In this document: positions 16,465 to 25,181 of the stretch, piece after piece
Layout: the number at the start of each line of letters is the position of its first letter
Numbering within the stretch: position 1 is the first letter of the stretch
Source: RUG563 sp045589355
Lineage (GTDB): Bacteria > Bacillota > Clostridia > Christensenellales > Aristaeellaceae
NCBI GenBank assembly: GCA_045589355.1
Contig: JAZNOW010000069.1
Coordinates: forward strand, 1-64,000
Reading direction: 5' to 3'
Length of the DNA stretch: 64,000 bases
Made by a program: the position numbers and the translations under genes
Notes under the pieces: generated by a model
Told to the model about the DNA's origin: nothing
The model's database searches: none
What the model saw: only the letters and a program-made list of their open reading frames with translations

Positions 16465-16482
16465 AGTTAGTATTTATTAACT
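16465..16482. promoter_or_regulatory. feo operator in the feoA leader
   Basis: AGTTAGTATTTATTAACT (outer arms GAGTTA/TAACTC). A perfect 6-bp dyad between the promoter and the feoA start. The TTAGT/AACTAA-like half-sites resemble DtxR/MntR-type iron or manganese repressor boxes; the regulator itself is not in the window. Confidence 0.6.
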
Positions 16483-16510
16483 CAACCCCCGAAAGAACGG
16501 CCAAAACCAG

Positions 16511-16528
16511 AGTTAGTTATGACCAACC
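16511..16528. promoter_or_regulatory. third feo operator-like site at the start of transcription
   Basis: AGTTAGTTATGACCAACC, sharing AGTTAGT and the AAC end with the two other copies. It sits just downstream of the -10 box, where a bound repressor would block transcription. Confidence 0.45.
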
Positions 16529-16531
16529 AAA

Positions 16532-16560
16532 TATATACCACCTTTTCTTTCTTTTGTCAA
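16532..16560 (-). promoter_or_regulatory. consensus promoter of the feo genes
   Basis: Minus strand TTGACA (16555-16560), 17-nt spacer, TATATA (16532-16537). Expected start of transcription about 16525, inside the operator-like site at 16511-16528. Confidence 0.8.
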
Positions 16561-16632
16561 CACAAAAAATCTTCTTTTGGAAAATTTTCTTCAACCGCCT
16601 AAAAACTGCCCGCATGGCAGGCAGTTTCATTC

Positions 16633-18456
16633 TTATGCATCTGTGTTGAGAATATGCATGAATTCTTCCCCGGTGATGGTTTCTTTTTCGTAAAGGTAAC
16701 GGGACAGACGATGGAGCTTTTCTTCGTTTCCCTTCAGAAGCGCCGCCGCTTTATCATACTGTCGCTTTACCGTTTCCACCACTTTCTTGTCCACCATTGA
16801 CGCCGTTTCGCTGCTGCAGGCAAGGGCCGTATCGCCGCCAAGGTACTGGTTTTGCAGCGTTTCCAGGGCCACCATGCCAAACTCTTCGCTCATGCCGTAG
16901 CGGGTGATCATGGCCCGGGCCAGCCGAGTGGCCTGTTCAATATCGTTTGCGGCACCGGTGGTGATGTTGCCAAACACCATCTCTTCCGCCGCTCGGCCGG
17001 CGGTCAGGGTGGCGATCTTGTTTTCGATCTCCGTTTTGCTCATCAGGTTTCTTTCCTGTTCCTCCACCTGCATGGTATAGCCAAGAGCGCCGGAGGTTCT
17101 GGGAATGATGGTGATCTTGGTCACCGGCGCCGAATCCGTCTGCAATGCCGCCACCAGCGCATGGCCGATTTCATGGTAAGCCACAATGGCCCGCTCCTTG
17201 TCGGACAATACCTTGTTTTTCTTCTGATACCCTGCAATCACCACTTCCACGCTTTCTTCCAGATCGGCCTGGTTCACCCTTTCCCTACCCATGCGCACGG
17301 CACGGAGGGCCGCTTCGTTGATGATGTTGGCCAGCTCCGCACCGGAAGCACCGGAGGTAGCCCTTGCGATGACGGAGAGATCCACGCCGCTTTCCATCTT
17401 TATTTTCTTTGCATGCACCTGCAAAATGGCTTCCCTGCCCTTCTGATCGGGCAATTCCACCGGTATCCGCCGGTCAAACCGTCCGGGCCGCAGCAAAGCA
17501 GGGTCCAGTGTTTCGGGCCTGTTGGTGGCCGCCAGGATCACCACTCCTTTTCCCCCGTCAAAGCCGTCCATTTCCGTCAGCAGCTGGTTCAGCGTCTGTT
17601 CCCGTTCATCATTGCCGCCCACGCCATGGCCGTCCCGCTTTTTGCCGATGGTATCAATTTCATCGATGAACACAATGCAGGGCGCTTTTTCGTTGGCCTG
17701 CTTGAACAAATCCCGCACTTTTGCCGCCCCCATGCCCACAAACATTTCCACAAATTCCGAACCGGAAATGGAAAAGAAGGGCACGTTGGCTTCCCCGGCC
17801 ACCGCCTTGGCCAGCATGGTTTTGCCGGTACCGGGCGGGCCCACCAGCAGCGCGCCCTTTGGCATCACGGCGCCGATGTTCCGGTACTTTTCCGGGTCGT
17901 GCAGAAAATCCACAATCTCCTGCAGCGCTTCCTTCGCTTCCTCTTCCCCCGCCACGTCCGCAAACCGGATGCCCGCCGCAGAGGGCACATACACCTTGGC
18001 GTTGGATTTGCCAAACTGCATCATGGGCATGCCGCCCGGGCCACCTTTGGCCATCCTGCGCATCAGCATGCGCCCCATGAAGAAAAACAGCAGCATGGGC
18101 AGTACCCAGCTGACAAGAAACGCCACAAAGGGGCTTGTTTCTTCCTCCACCACTTTTCCGAAGGCACAGCCCGATGCATACAGCCGGTCCACCAGCCCGT
18201 CATCGTTGAAAGGCACCGTGCGGAACACCTGCGGTTCTTCTTCCGTACCCATCACAAAATAAATATATTCCTTTTCCACCTGCACCATCAGCACCTCTTT
18301 GGCGTCCAGATTGCGCAGGAAGGTGCCGTAATCCACTTCCTCAATTCTGCTTTCCAGGATGGAAGGCAGCACAAAGGTATTGGCAATCAGCAATACCCCC
18401 AGCACCACCAGGTAAAAGACCACCAGGGGTTTTCTCGGATTTTTTTCCACTTTCAT
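16633..18456 (-). CDS. ftsH: ATP-dependent membrane zinc protease FtsH
   Basis: 607-residue membrane protease that unfolds and degrades membrane and short-lived proteins. TM1 is about 11-30 and TM2 about 113-131 around a small external domain; AAA+ Walker A GPPGTGKT at 206-213, Walker B IVFIDEID near 261-268, arginine-finger region RPGRFDRR near 323-330; zinc site HEIGH at 428-432. ATG 18456 follows AGAGGAG. A TTG farther upstream (18537) overlaps the promoter and is rejected. The C-terminal half ends soon after the protease domain, so the protein is slightly shorter than most FtsH. Single gene, divergent from the ABC exporter. Confidence 0.96.
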   Translation of the reverse strand: MKVEKNPRKPLVVFYLVVLGVLLIANTFVLPSILESRIEEVDYGTFLRNLDAKEVLMVQVEKEYIYFVMGTEEEPQVFRTVPFNDDGLVDRLYASGCAFGKVVEEETSPFVAFLVSWVLPMLLFFFMGRMLMRRMAKGGPGGMPMMQFGKSNAKVYVPSAAGIRFADVAGEEEAKEALQEIVDFLHDPEKYRNIGAVMPKGALLVGPPGTGKTMLAKAVAGEANVPFFSISGSEFVEMFVGMGAAKVRDLFKQANEKAPCIVFIDEIDTIGKKRDGHGVGGNDEREQTLNQLLTEMDGFDGGKGVVILAATNRPETLDPALLRPGRFDRRIPVELPDQKGREAILQVHAKKIKMESGVDLSVIARATSGASGAELANIINEAALRAVRMGRERVNQADLEESVEVVIAGYQKKNKVLSDKERAIVAYHEIGHALVAALQTDSAPVTKITIIPRTSGALGYTMQVEEQERNLMSKTEIENKIATLTAGRAAEEMVFGNITTGAANDIEQATRLARAMITRYGMSEEFGMVALETLQNQYLGGDTALACSSETASMVDKKVVETVKRQYDKAAALLKGNEEKLHRLSRYLYEKETITGEEFMHILNTDA

Positions 18457-18508
18457 GCTTTGTTTTCTCCTCTGTTGCTGTTCGATAAAAGAGCCCCATG
18501 CTCCCTGC

Positions 18509-18537
18509 TTATTATTCTGCAGAATCAGCCGTTTCAA
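18509..18537 (-). promoter_or_regulatory. ftsH promoter
   Basis: Minus strand TTGAAA (18532-18537), 17-nt spacer, TAATAA (18509-18514). It gives a leader of about 45 nt before ATG 18456. Confidence 0.5.
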
Positions 18538-18607
18538 TCAAGCGTTTTTCCGTACCGAAAAGTGGCAATTTTCAGGCATGTTTTGTGCGATTCTCCGCTT
18601 CCTGCGA

Positions 18608-18636
18608 TTGACAGAACGTATTTTCGCATTTATAAT
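18608..18636 (+). promoter_or_regulatory. perfect consensus promoter of the ABC exporter
   Basis: TTGACA (18608-18613), exactly 17 nt, TATAAT (18631-18636). Such a perfect box implies high constitutive initiation, which makes sense if expression is limited afterwards by the leader terminator. Confidence 0.9.
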
Positions 18637-18659
18637 GTAGAAGTTGCATCGGAGGGTCT

Positions 18660-18962
18660 GTGCCGCGTGGGGATGGCACATGGCTGGATAAGATGTCAGG
18701 TGAAATTCCTGCAGCTTATCCGGCTTTTTTTGCAGGGGGGATGCAAAAAAGCCGCTCCGTTTCATTTCTTGCTTTATTTGTGTTATTTATTCAGGAGGAA
18801 AAATCAAATGCAAAAGAAAGAACCTTCTGTCCGCAAGGCAGCGCTCATCTGGCGCTTCCTCAAGGGCAGCAAGGGCCTGTTTGTTATCAGTATGGTACTG
18901 GCTGCCATTACAGCCCTTACCGACATGATCACACCCCAGATTATCCGTGCCGCCGTGGATAA
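18660..18962 (+). other. possible leader reading frame of the ABC exporter
   Basis: A GTG at 18660 follows GGAGGG (18651-18656) only 8 nt after the expected transcript start, and opens a frame of 100 codons that runs through the terminator hairpin and past the exporter start in another frame. Its beginning (PRGDGTWLDKM) lies on the 5' arm of the terminator. It may be a regulatory leader whose translation decides terminator folding; the long 3' extension is probably meaningless. The product is not similar to anything I know. Confidence 0.4.
18683..18731 (+). terminator. leader terminator (attenuator) before the ABC exporter
   Basis: Ten-bp stem GCTGGATAAG (18683-18692) / CTTATCCGGC (18715-18724), an inner CAGG/CCTG helix, then seven T (18725-18731). 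It lies between promoter and first gene, about 75 nt before ATG 18808. A second hairpin, GGCTTTTTTTGCA / TGCAAAAAAGCC (18722-18753), reuses the 3' edge and T-run. Confidence 0.75.
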
Positions 18963-20628
18963 CGCCATCGGCGGGAACGAGCCCACCTTCGGCCCTGCGG
19001 TCATGCAGCTGGTGGAAAAAGTGGGCGGCTTTGAGTACCTGGGCAAAAACTTATGGATCATGGCCCTGGCCGTATTGGCAGTGGCTGTTGTGAAAGTGCT
19101 CAGCCAGTATGGGTTCCTGGTCAGCAACACCCGTGCTTCCGAAACGCTGACCAAAACCATGCGGGATATGCTCTATACCCATATCGAACGTTTGCCTTTC
19201 AGCTGGCACATGAAAAACCATACCGGCGATATCATCCAGCGCTGCACGTCCGATATTGAAACCACCCGTAATTTTGTGGCCGGCCAGATGACCAGCCTGT
19301 TCCGCATCAGCATTCTGGTGGTACTTTCCATGGTGTTCATGTTCTCCATGAACGCCCTCCTTACCGTCATCGCCCTTCTTCCCATGCCGGTGATCATCTG
19401 GTATTCTTTCCGCTTCCACAACAAGATCGGCGCAGGGTTCAAGGAATGTGACGAAAGCGAAGGCCGCCTTTCCGCCATGGCCCAGGAAAACCTGACCGGC
19501 GTGCGGGTGGTGCGTGCCTTTGGCCGGGAACGCTACGAAAAGGACCGCTTTGAAAAGCACAACGAAGAATACACCGGCCTGTGGGTGCGCCTTGGCAAGG
19601 TAATGAGCCGCTTCTGGTCCTGCTCCGACGTGCTCAGCGGGCTGCAGATCATGCTGGTGGTGGTGTTCGGCGCGGTGTTCTGCCTGCAAAAGAACATGAC
19701 CAGCGGCGAATACATCGCCTTCATTTCCTACAATTCCCTGCTGGTATGGCCCATCCGCATGCTGGGCCGCATGATCTCCGATATGAGCAAGGCCGGCGTT
19801 GCGGTGGACCGCATCGGCTACATCATCGAATCCGAACCGGAAAAGGATAAGGAAAACGCTCTCTGCCCCGATATGACCGGGGATATTGCCTTTGAACATG
19901 TGAATTTTGCTTACGAAGGCTGCCCCCAGATGCTGCATGATATCCACTTCACCATGAAGGCCGGCACCACGCTGGGCATCCTGGGCGGCACCGGCAGCGG
20001 CAAGTCCACCCTGATGCTACTGCTGGACCGGCTGTATGACCTGCCGCAGGACTGCGGCCGGATCACCATCGGCGGCGTGGATATTGCCGATATGAAACGG
20101 GAACATCTGCGCAAAAACATCGGCATTGTGCTGCAGGAGCCCTTCCTTTTCTCCCGCACCCTGCAGGAGAACCTTTCCATCACCAACGAAAGCCTGACCC
20201 TTTCCGATATCCGGGAAGCGGCCCGGGCTGCCTGCCTGGATGAAACCATTGAAGGCTTCACCAAAGGCTACGATACCTTCGTGGGCGAGCGGGGCGTTAC
20301 CCTCTCCGGCGGCCAGAAACAGCGCGCTGCCATTGCCCGCATGCTGACGCAAAATACCCCCATCATGATTTTTGACGATTCCCTGTCTGCCGTGGACGCC
20401 GAAACCGACGCCAAGATCCGCAAGGCTCTGGAAAAGCGCTTTGGCAGTGCCAGCATCATCCTCATTTCCCACCGCATCACCACCCTCTCCAAGGCCGATC
20501 AGGTGATCGTGCTTGACAAGGGCCGCATTGTGGAAATGGGCACCCCCGATGAACTGGAAAAGGCCGGCGGGCTGTACCAGAAAATCTATGAGATCCAGTC
20601 CCTCACCAAAGAGGAGGTGGACGCATAA
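18808..20628 (+). CDS. heterodimeric ABC exporter, subunit with degenerate catalytic Asp
   Basis: 606-residue half transporter: an exporter-type membrane domain (about 20-330, six helices) and an ATPase with Walker A GGTGSGKS (393-400), LSGGQ (499-503) and Walker B IFDDS, where Asp524 replaces the catalytic Glu. In heterodimeric exporters such as BmrCD, LmrCD or TM287/288, one subunit has this substitution. ATG 18808 follows AGGAGG. The stop overlaps the start of the next gene by one base (TAATG), so the two are translationally coupled. Likely role: multidrug or lipid-linked export; the substrate is unknown. Confidence 0.94.
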   Translation: MQKKEPSVRKAALIWRFLKGSKGLFVISMVLAAITALTDMITPQIIRAAVDNAIGGNEPTFGPAVMQLVEKVGGFEYLGKNLWIMALAVLAVAVVKVLSQYGFLVSNTRASETLTKTMRDMLYTHIERLPFSWHMKNHTGDIIQRCTSDIETTRNFVAGQMTSLFRISILVVLSMVFMFSMNALLTVIALLPMPVIIWYSFRFHNKIGAGFKECDESEGRLSAMAQENLTGVRVVRAFGRERYEKDRFEKHNEEYTGLWVRLGKVMSRFWSCSDVLSGLQIMLVVVFGAVFCLQKNMTSGEYIAFISYNSLLVWPIRMLGRMISDMSKAGVAVDRIGYIIESEPEKDKENALCPDMTGDIAFEHVNFAYEGCPQMLHDIHFTMKAGTTLGILGGTGSGKSTLMLLLDRLYDLPQDCGRITIGGVDIADMKREHLRKNIGIVLQEPFLFSRTLQENLSITNESLTLSDIREAARAACLDETIEGFTKGYDTFVGERGVTLSGGQKQRAAIARMLTQNTPIMIFDDSLSAVDAETDAKIRKALEKRFGSASIILISHRITTLSKADQVIVLDKGRIVEMGTPDELEKAGGLYQKIYEIQSLTKEEVDA

Positions 20629-22442
20629 TGGAAAACAAACAAGAAAAACGATCCCTGCCCTTTTTCGGCATCGGCAAAATCTTGCCTTACCTGAAAAAGT
20701 ATCGGAAAGTTATGGCCACCATGGTCGTCTGCGGCCTGCTTTCCACCGGGGTGGACCTGTTGATCCCCCAATTCCAGCGCTATTCCCTGAACCACTTCAT
20801 TGCCAGCGGAACGCTGGATACCCTGCCCTGGTTCCTGCTGGTTTACATCGGCGCCATCCTCTGCACCGGCTTTTTCAACTACGCTTCCTGTAAGCGGGCC
20901 ATGCAGACGGAAGTGCGGGTGAACCGGGATCTGCGAAACGCAGCGTTCAGCCACCTGCAAACCCTTTCCTTCTCCTACTTCAACCAAAACAGCGTGGGCT
21001 ACATCCACGCCCGCGTCATCAGCGATACCAGCCGCATCGGTTCCCTGGTCAGCTGGTCCTTGATGGACAGCGTGTGGCACCTTTCCTATCTAGTGGGCGC
21101 CGTGGTGGTGATGCTGGTGGTAAACGCCCGGCTGGCCCTGCTGGTCATCACCATTCTGCCCCTGATTGTGATCCTGTTCAGCCTGTTCCAGTCCAAGCTC
21201 ATCCGGGTAAACCGGGAAGTTCGTGAACTCAACAGCAAAATCACCAGCGATTTCAACGAAGGCATCACCGGCGCCAAGACCATCAAAACCCTGGTGATCG
21301 AAGACAAAATGGCCCGGGATTTCCTTTATGATACCAACGCCATGCGCAAAAAGAGCGTGCGGGTGAGCCACCTGCGCGGCATGTTCTCCGCCACGCTGAA
21401 CATTGCCTCTTCCCTGGCGCTGGCCATTGTGCTGTGGCAGGGCGGCTACATTGCGCAGAGCGAAGTGGGCACGTTTGCCATGTTCATGAACTATGCCCAG
21501 GGCATGATGGAGCCGGTGCGCTGGCTCATCGACGCCATTTCCGATTTGATCACCACCCAGGTGAACATCGAACGCTTTTCCCGCCTGATGGAAACCAAGT
21601 CCGACGTGGTGGACAGCCCCGAAGTCATCGAAAAATACGGCGATGCCTTTAACCCCAGGAAAGAAAACTGGGAAGAGATCAAGGGCGATATTGAGTTCAA
21701 AAACGTGGATTTCAAGTATCCCGACGGCGACGAATACGTGCTGGAAAACTTCAACCTGAAAATCCCCTTCGGCTCCAACATCGCCATCGTGGGTGAAACC
21801 GGCGCCGGCAAGTCCACCCTGGTCAACCTGGTGTGCCGCTTCTTTGAGCCCACCAAAGGCCAGGTGCTCATTGACGGCCGGGACGCCCGGGAACGCAGCC
21901 AGCTGTGGCTCCATTCCGCCATCGGCTATGTGCTGCAAACGCCCCACCTTTTCTCCGGCACCATCCGGGAGAACCTGCTCTACGGTAACCCCCATGCCAC
22001 CGACGAGCAGATCGATCAGGCCCTGCAGCTGGTATCCGCCCGGGAAGTGGTGGATAAGATGGAAAAAGGGCTGGACAGCGACGTGGGTGAAGGCGGCGAT
22101 ATGCTCTCCACCGGCGAAAAGCAGCTCATTTCCTTTGCCCGCGCCATTCTGGCGGATCCCCGCATTCTGGTGCTGGACGAAGCCACGGCTTCCGTGGATA
22201 CCCTGACTGAACAAAAAATCCAGTCCGCCATCGAAACCATCATCAAGGGCCGCACGTCCCTGGTGATCGCCCACCGCCTCAGCACCGTCAAAAATGCCGA
22301 TCTGATCCTGGTGGTGCGGGATGGCAAAATCATCGAACAGGGCAGGCACCAGGAACTGCTCAAGGCCAAGGGCCACTACTACAATCTCTACACCCGCCAG
22401 TACGAGGATGAAGCCACTTCTTCCCTCTTTGCGGGCAACTGA
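20628..22442 (+). CDS. heterodimeric ABC exporter, partner subunit
   Basis: 604-residue half transporter with a membrane domain (about 25-330) and an ATPase: Walker A GETGAGKS (389-396), a degenerate signature LSTGE (493-497) and an intact Walker B LVLDEA with Glu518. Pairing with the upstream subunit gives one consensus ATP site (this Walker A/B with the partner's LSGGQ) and one degenerate site (partner's Asp524 with this LSTGE), the textbook asymmetry of BmrCD/TM287-288 exporters. It ends at a strong terminator. Confidence 0.94.
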   Translation: MENKQEKRSLPFFGIGKILPYLKKYRKVMATMVVCGLLSTGVDLLIPQFQRYSLNHFIASGTLDTLPWFLLVYIGAILCTGFFNYASCKRAMQTEVRVNRDLRNAAFSHLQTLSFSYFNQNSVGYIHARVISDTSRIGSLVSWSLMDSVWHLSYLVGAVVVMLVVNARLALLVITILPLIVILFSLFQSKLIRVNREVRELNSKITSDFNEGITGAKTIKTLVIEDKMARDFLYDTNAMRKKSVRVSHLRGMFSATLNIASSLALAIVLWQGGYIAQSEVGTFAMFMNYAQGMMEPVRWLIDAISDLITTQVNIERFSRLMETKSDVVDSPEVIEKYGDAFNPRKENWEEIKGDIEFKNVDFKYPDGDEYVLENFNLKIPFGSNIAIVGETGAGKSTLVNLVCRFFEPTKGQVLIDGRDARERSQLWLHSAIGYVLQTPHLFSGTIRENLLYGNPHATDEQIDQALQLVSAREVVDKMEKGLDSDVGEGGDMLSTGEKQLISFARAILADPRILVLDEATASVDTLTEQKIQSAIETIIKGRTSLVIAHRLSTVKNADLILVVRDGKIIEQGRHQELLKAKGHYYNLYTRQYEDEATSSLFAGN

Positions 22443-22455
22443 TACCCCATCCCCC

Positions 22456-22483
22456 AACTGCCGATATTTTTCGGCAGTTTTTT
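22456..22483 (+). terminator. terminator of the ABC exporter operon
   Basis: AACTGCCGA (22456-22464) / TCGGCAGTT (22471-22479) with a TATTTT loop and a T-run. Confidence 0.9.
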
Positions 22484-22563
22484 ACTTTTTTCAGCAGGAA
22501 ACAGGCGCATGCTGTCGAATAACACAAATATCAATTTTTTTGTACGAAAGGAAGTACATCACC

Positions 22564-23136
22564 ATGAAAAAGTCCCTGTCCATCGTCCTGGCCCTGGTTC
22601 TGTGCCTGTGCGCCTGCGCCCCCGCTTTCGCCGCCGAAGCTACTTTCTCCTACACCGGCGAAGCCTACGTCACCATGTTTGACCTGATGCTGCAGATCGC
22701 TGCCAAGAGCACCTCCACCTCCAAGAAGAACGTTCTGGGCGGCTACACCATCAGCGCTCTGGACAACGAAGTGATCGTTGCCTGCGACGCCAACGATTCC
22801 GTTGAAAGCGTTACCATCAAAAAGCAGTACAACATTGCCTCTCTGGGTGATTTCCAGGATGATGCTTATGCCATCGGCCAGCTTCTGGCTTGCATGTCCC
22901 TGGCCAGCGTTGCTTCCACCGACATGAACGCCCTGTCCGAAGACGGCATTAACGGCTTCACTCAGGACCTGGTCGCCCTCATCCAGACCACAATCACCAA
23001 GCTGGACTTCGACAAGACTAACAGCGTTGCCACCGATTCCGTGTCCTATGCCGGCACCACCATCACCTGCACCTACACCTACAGCAGCACCACCGGCATC
23101 TTCGCCATGGAATTCGTTGCCACCCCCACCAAGTAA
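22564..23136 (+). CDS. secreted protein of unknown function
   Basis: 190-residue protein with a clear signal peptide (MKKSLSIVLALVLCLCACAPAFA, cut at AFA-AEA, residue 23). The mature part starts with a beta-strand-like FSYTGEAYVTMFD, contains a helix-rich middle (DDAYAIGQLLACMSLA) and ends with Thr/Ser-rich strands. It has two cysteines in the mature region. No family was recognised. ATG 22564 follows AAAGGA. It stands alone between two terminators. Codon use is strongly biased to C-ending codons, suggesting good expression. Confidence 0.85.
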   Translation: MKKSLSIVLALVLCLCACAPAFAAEATFSYTGEAYVTMFDLMLQIAAKSTSTSKKNVLGGYTISALDNEVIVACDANDSVESVTIKKQYNIASLGDFQDDAYAIGQLLACMSLASVASTDMNALSEDGINGFTQDLVALIQTTITKLDFDKTNSVATDSVSYAGTTITCTYTYSSTTGIFAMEFVATPTK

Positions 23137-23150
23137 TGTAAACACAATCA

Positions 23151-23181
23151 GCCCCTCTGCTTTATGCAGGGGGGCTTTTTT
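23151..23181 (+). terminator. terminator of 22564..23136
   Basis: GCCCCTCTGC / GCAGGGGGGC stem with a TTTAT loop and six T. Confidence 0.9.
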
Positions 23182-23190
23182 CACACAAAA

Positions 23191-23217
23191 AAGCAGCTGC
23201 TCATTTTGCAACTGCTT
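23191..23217 (-). terminator. terminator of the GGDEF gene
   Basis: Minus strand AAGCAGTTGC / GCAGCTGCTT (one G-T pair) followed by TTTTTTG, immediately after the stop of 23228..25153. Confidence 0.75.
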
Positions 23218-23227
23218 TTATTTTTGT

Positions 23228-25153
23228 TTATTTCAGGCTCATGGCGTGCTGCTTCAGTTCCGCATGGCGCCGTTTCTTTTCCTTGTACATGGCTTCGTCG
23301 CTGTCGCGTACGCATTCGTCCATGTTGGTGTCCTTTTCCAGGGTGATCACCCGGGCACCGATGGATGCACCCACAACGAACGTGGCGTTTTGATTGCGCT
23401 TTTCCAGATAGCTTTCAAAAGCCTTGCGGAAGGCGGCCACACCGTCTTCGTCGCAGTCGGGCACAAACACCAGGAACTCGTCGCCGCCGATACGGGCTGC
23501 CACCGCCCCTTCCGGTACAGCAGCCACAATGGCCCGGGCAATGGCAATCAGCGCTTCGTCGCCGCCCTGATGGCCGAAGGTATCGTTCAGAGGCTTCAGA
23601 TTGTCCAAATCCAGCGACATGAAGCACACCGTACGGCCCTGTTCGCACAATTCTTCCCACTTGGGCGACAGCTGTTCATCAAAGCCGCGGCGGTTATTGA
23701 TGCCGGTAAGCATATCGGTGATGGAAGAGCGGCGGCGTTCTTCGTACAAAGCTTCCAGCTTGAACTGGCTGGAAAGGGTGCGCAGCGCCACGGAAACGAT
23801 GATGTTCCAATGCATGTAGAACATGCTGGGCAGTTCGTTATCCTTCAGCTGGATGGCGGTATAGCCGTAGGTGCATTCTCTCTGATGCAGCAGGTGAATG
23901 TAGAAAGCCTGGGGCTCATCCTCACGCAATGCCATTTCGGGCAATAGCTGCTGCCGGGGGAAGGTGGTGCCGGGCGAGCCCAGGTCTTCCCTGTCGCGAA
24001 TGGCGGAAACCACCCGCACCTTTTCGGTAATATGCTCGGCCAGCTCGCCGTTTTCGTCTTCAAACAGGCAAAGATAAAAATCCCGCATGGTGGGCGTATC
24101 GCCCAGCTTCCGGAAGATGGTGTTGTGGATGCTTTCGTAATCCTCCACCGCGTTCATTTCGATGGCGAAATAGGTCTGGCTCACTTCGCGGTGATTGATG
24201 TTGCGGAAAACGGCATTCATGCGCCGGCTGTTTTCCAGGCGTTTTTCCGTCAGGTCCGGCATTGTACAGCCGCAGCTTTCCCTGAACTTCAGGCTGCCCT
24301 TCAGGCCAACATGCTGAAAAGGCGGCTGCTCCTGTCCGTTTTCAGCAGCCAGGATGCGTTCGTGCAACCGGTCCACCGCCATGCGCACCATTTCTTCGTA
24401 GTCCTGTCCCACTGTGGTCAGCGCAGGGCTTGCGTCCCCTGCCATGTCGATATCGTCAAAGCCGGCCACAGCCACATCTTCCGGCACGCGCAGGCCATGG
24501 CTGGTGATCTCGTCAATCAGGGCCAGGGCCATATGGTCGTTGGCGCAGATAATGGCTTCCGGAATGTTATCGGGATCGCTGAAGAAATAATCGTACGCTT
24601 TATCGGCATTGGTGCTCCACATGTTGCCATAGTAAATGGCATTTGGCGGCAGAGGAATGCCCCGCTTTTCCATTTCTTCCAGATAGCACCGCAGACGCCG
24701 GTCGCTGTCCACATGGTCCTTGTAGCCGGCTTCAAAACACACCTTGCGGTAGCCATGGTCGTCCAGCATATGGCACACCAGGGGCCGCATGGCGTTTTCT
24801 TCGTCGGTGTAAACGCTGTCAAACTTACTCTGGCTGTCGCGAACGCACACCACGGCACAGTTCTTCTGCTTTTCCAGCATCTCAAACAGCGCCTCGCGGA
24901 AGCCCGGCATATCATATGCGTCCGGCGTGACCAGGGCGCCGTCCAGGTTTTCGATGGGAGCAAAAGTGAACATCCCTTTTTCCAGGGCGTCATAATAGTT
25001 TTCGCTGTCGCGATAGCCAACCGTCATGAAGTAAAAAACATCATATCCCAGTTCCTTGGCCCGCTCACGGGAAACACGCTGCACCGTTTCCTGAAAACTG
25101 GTGTACGCGCGGTTCATAAACACGCCCAGCGTTTTTCGCCTGGTGGTGATCAA
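23228..25153 (-). CDS. LacI-type sensor fused to GGDEF diguanylate cyclase
   Basis: 641-residue cytoplasmic protein. Residues about 8-280 look like the periplasmic-binding-protein fold of LacI regulators (RRKTLGVFMNR start, AIICANDHMALA and DVAVAGFDDIDMA motifs), but there is no helix-turn-helix before them. A linker with a CGC motif (about 298-300) and a helical region follow; from about 470 there is a GGDEF domain with an intact GGDEF at 556-560. No RxxD inhibitory site is visible five residues before it. The family makes cyclic di-GMP; here the trigger would be a sugar-like ligand (inference). TTG 25153 follows AGGAGG at 9 nt. It starts 28 nt after the VOC gene. Confidence 0.9.
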   Translation of the reverse strand: MITTRRKTLGVFMNRAYTSFQETVQRVSRERAKELGYDVFYFMTVGYRDSENYYDALEKGMFTFAPIENLDGALVTPDAYDMPGFREALFEMLEKQKNCAVVCVRDSQSKFDSVYTDEENAMRPLVCHMLDDHGYRKVCFEAGYKDHVDSDRRLRCYLEEMEKRGIPLPPNAIYYGNMWSTNADKAYDYFFSDPDNIPEAIICANDHMALALIDEITSHGLRVPEDVAVAGFDDIDMAGDASPALTTVGQDYEEMVRMAVDRLHERILAAENGQEQPPFQHVGLKGSLKFRESCGCTMPDLTEKRLENSRRMNAVFRNINHREVSQTYFAIEMNAVEDYESIHNTIFRKLGDTPTMRDFYLCLFEDENGELAEHITEKVRVVSAIRDREDLGSPGTTFPRQQLLPEMALREDEPQAFYIHLLHQRECTYGYTAIQLKDNELPSMFYMHWNIIVSVALRTLSSQFKLEALYEERRRSSITDMLTGINNRRGFDEQLSPKWEELCEQGRTVCFMSLDLDNLKPLNDTFGHQGGDEALIAIARAIVAAVPEGAVAARIGGDEFLVFVPDCDEDGVAAFRKAFESYLEKRNQNATFVVGASIGARVITLEKDTNMDECVRDSDEAMYKEKKRRHAELKQHAMSLK

Positions 25154-25181
25154 TGTCTTTTACCTCCTTTCAAATTATGGA

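Noticed and set aside
18457..18537. N-terminal extension of ftsH from TTG 18537
   Set aside because: It would start inside the promoter, and ATG 18456 has AGAGGAG and gives the standard FtsH N-terminus.
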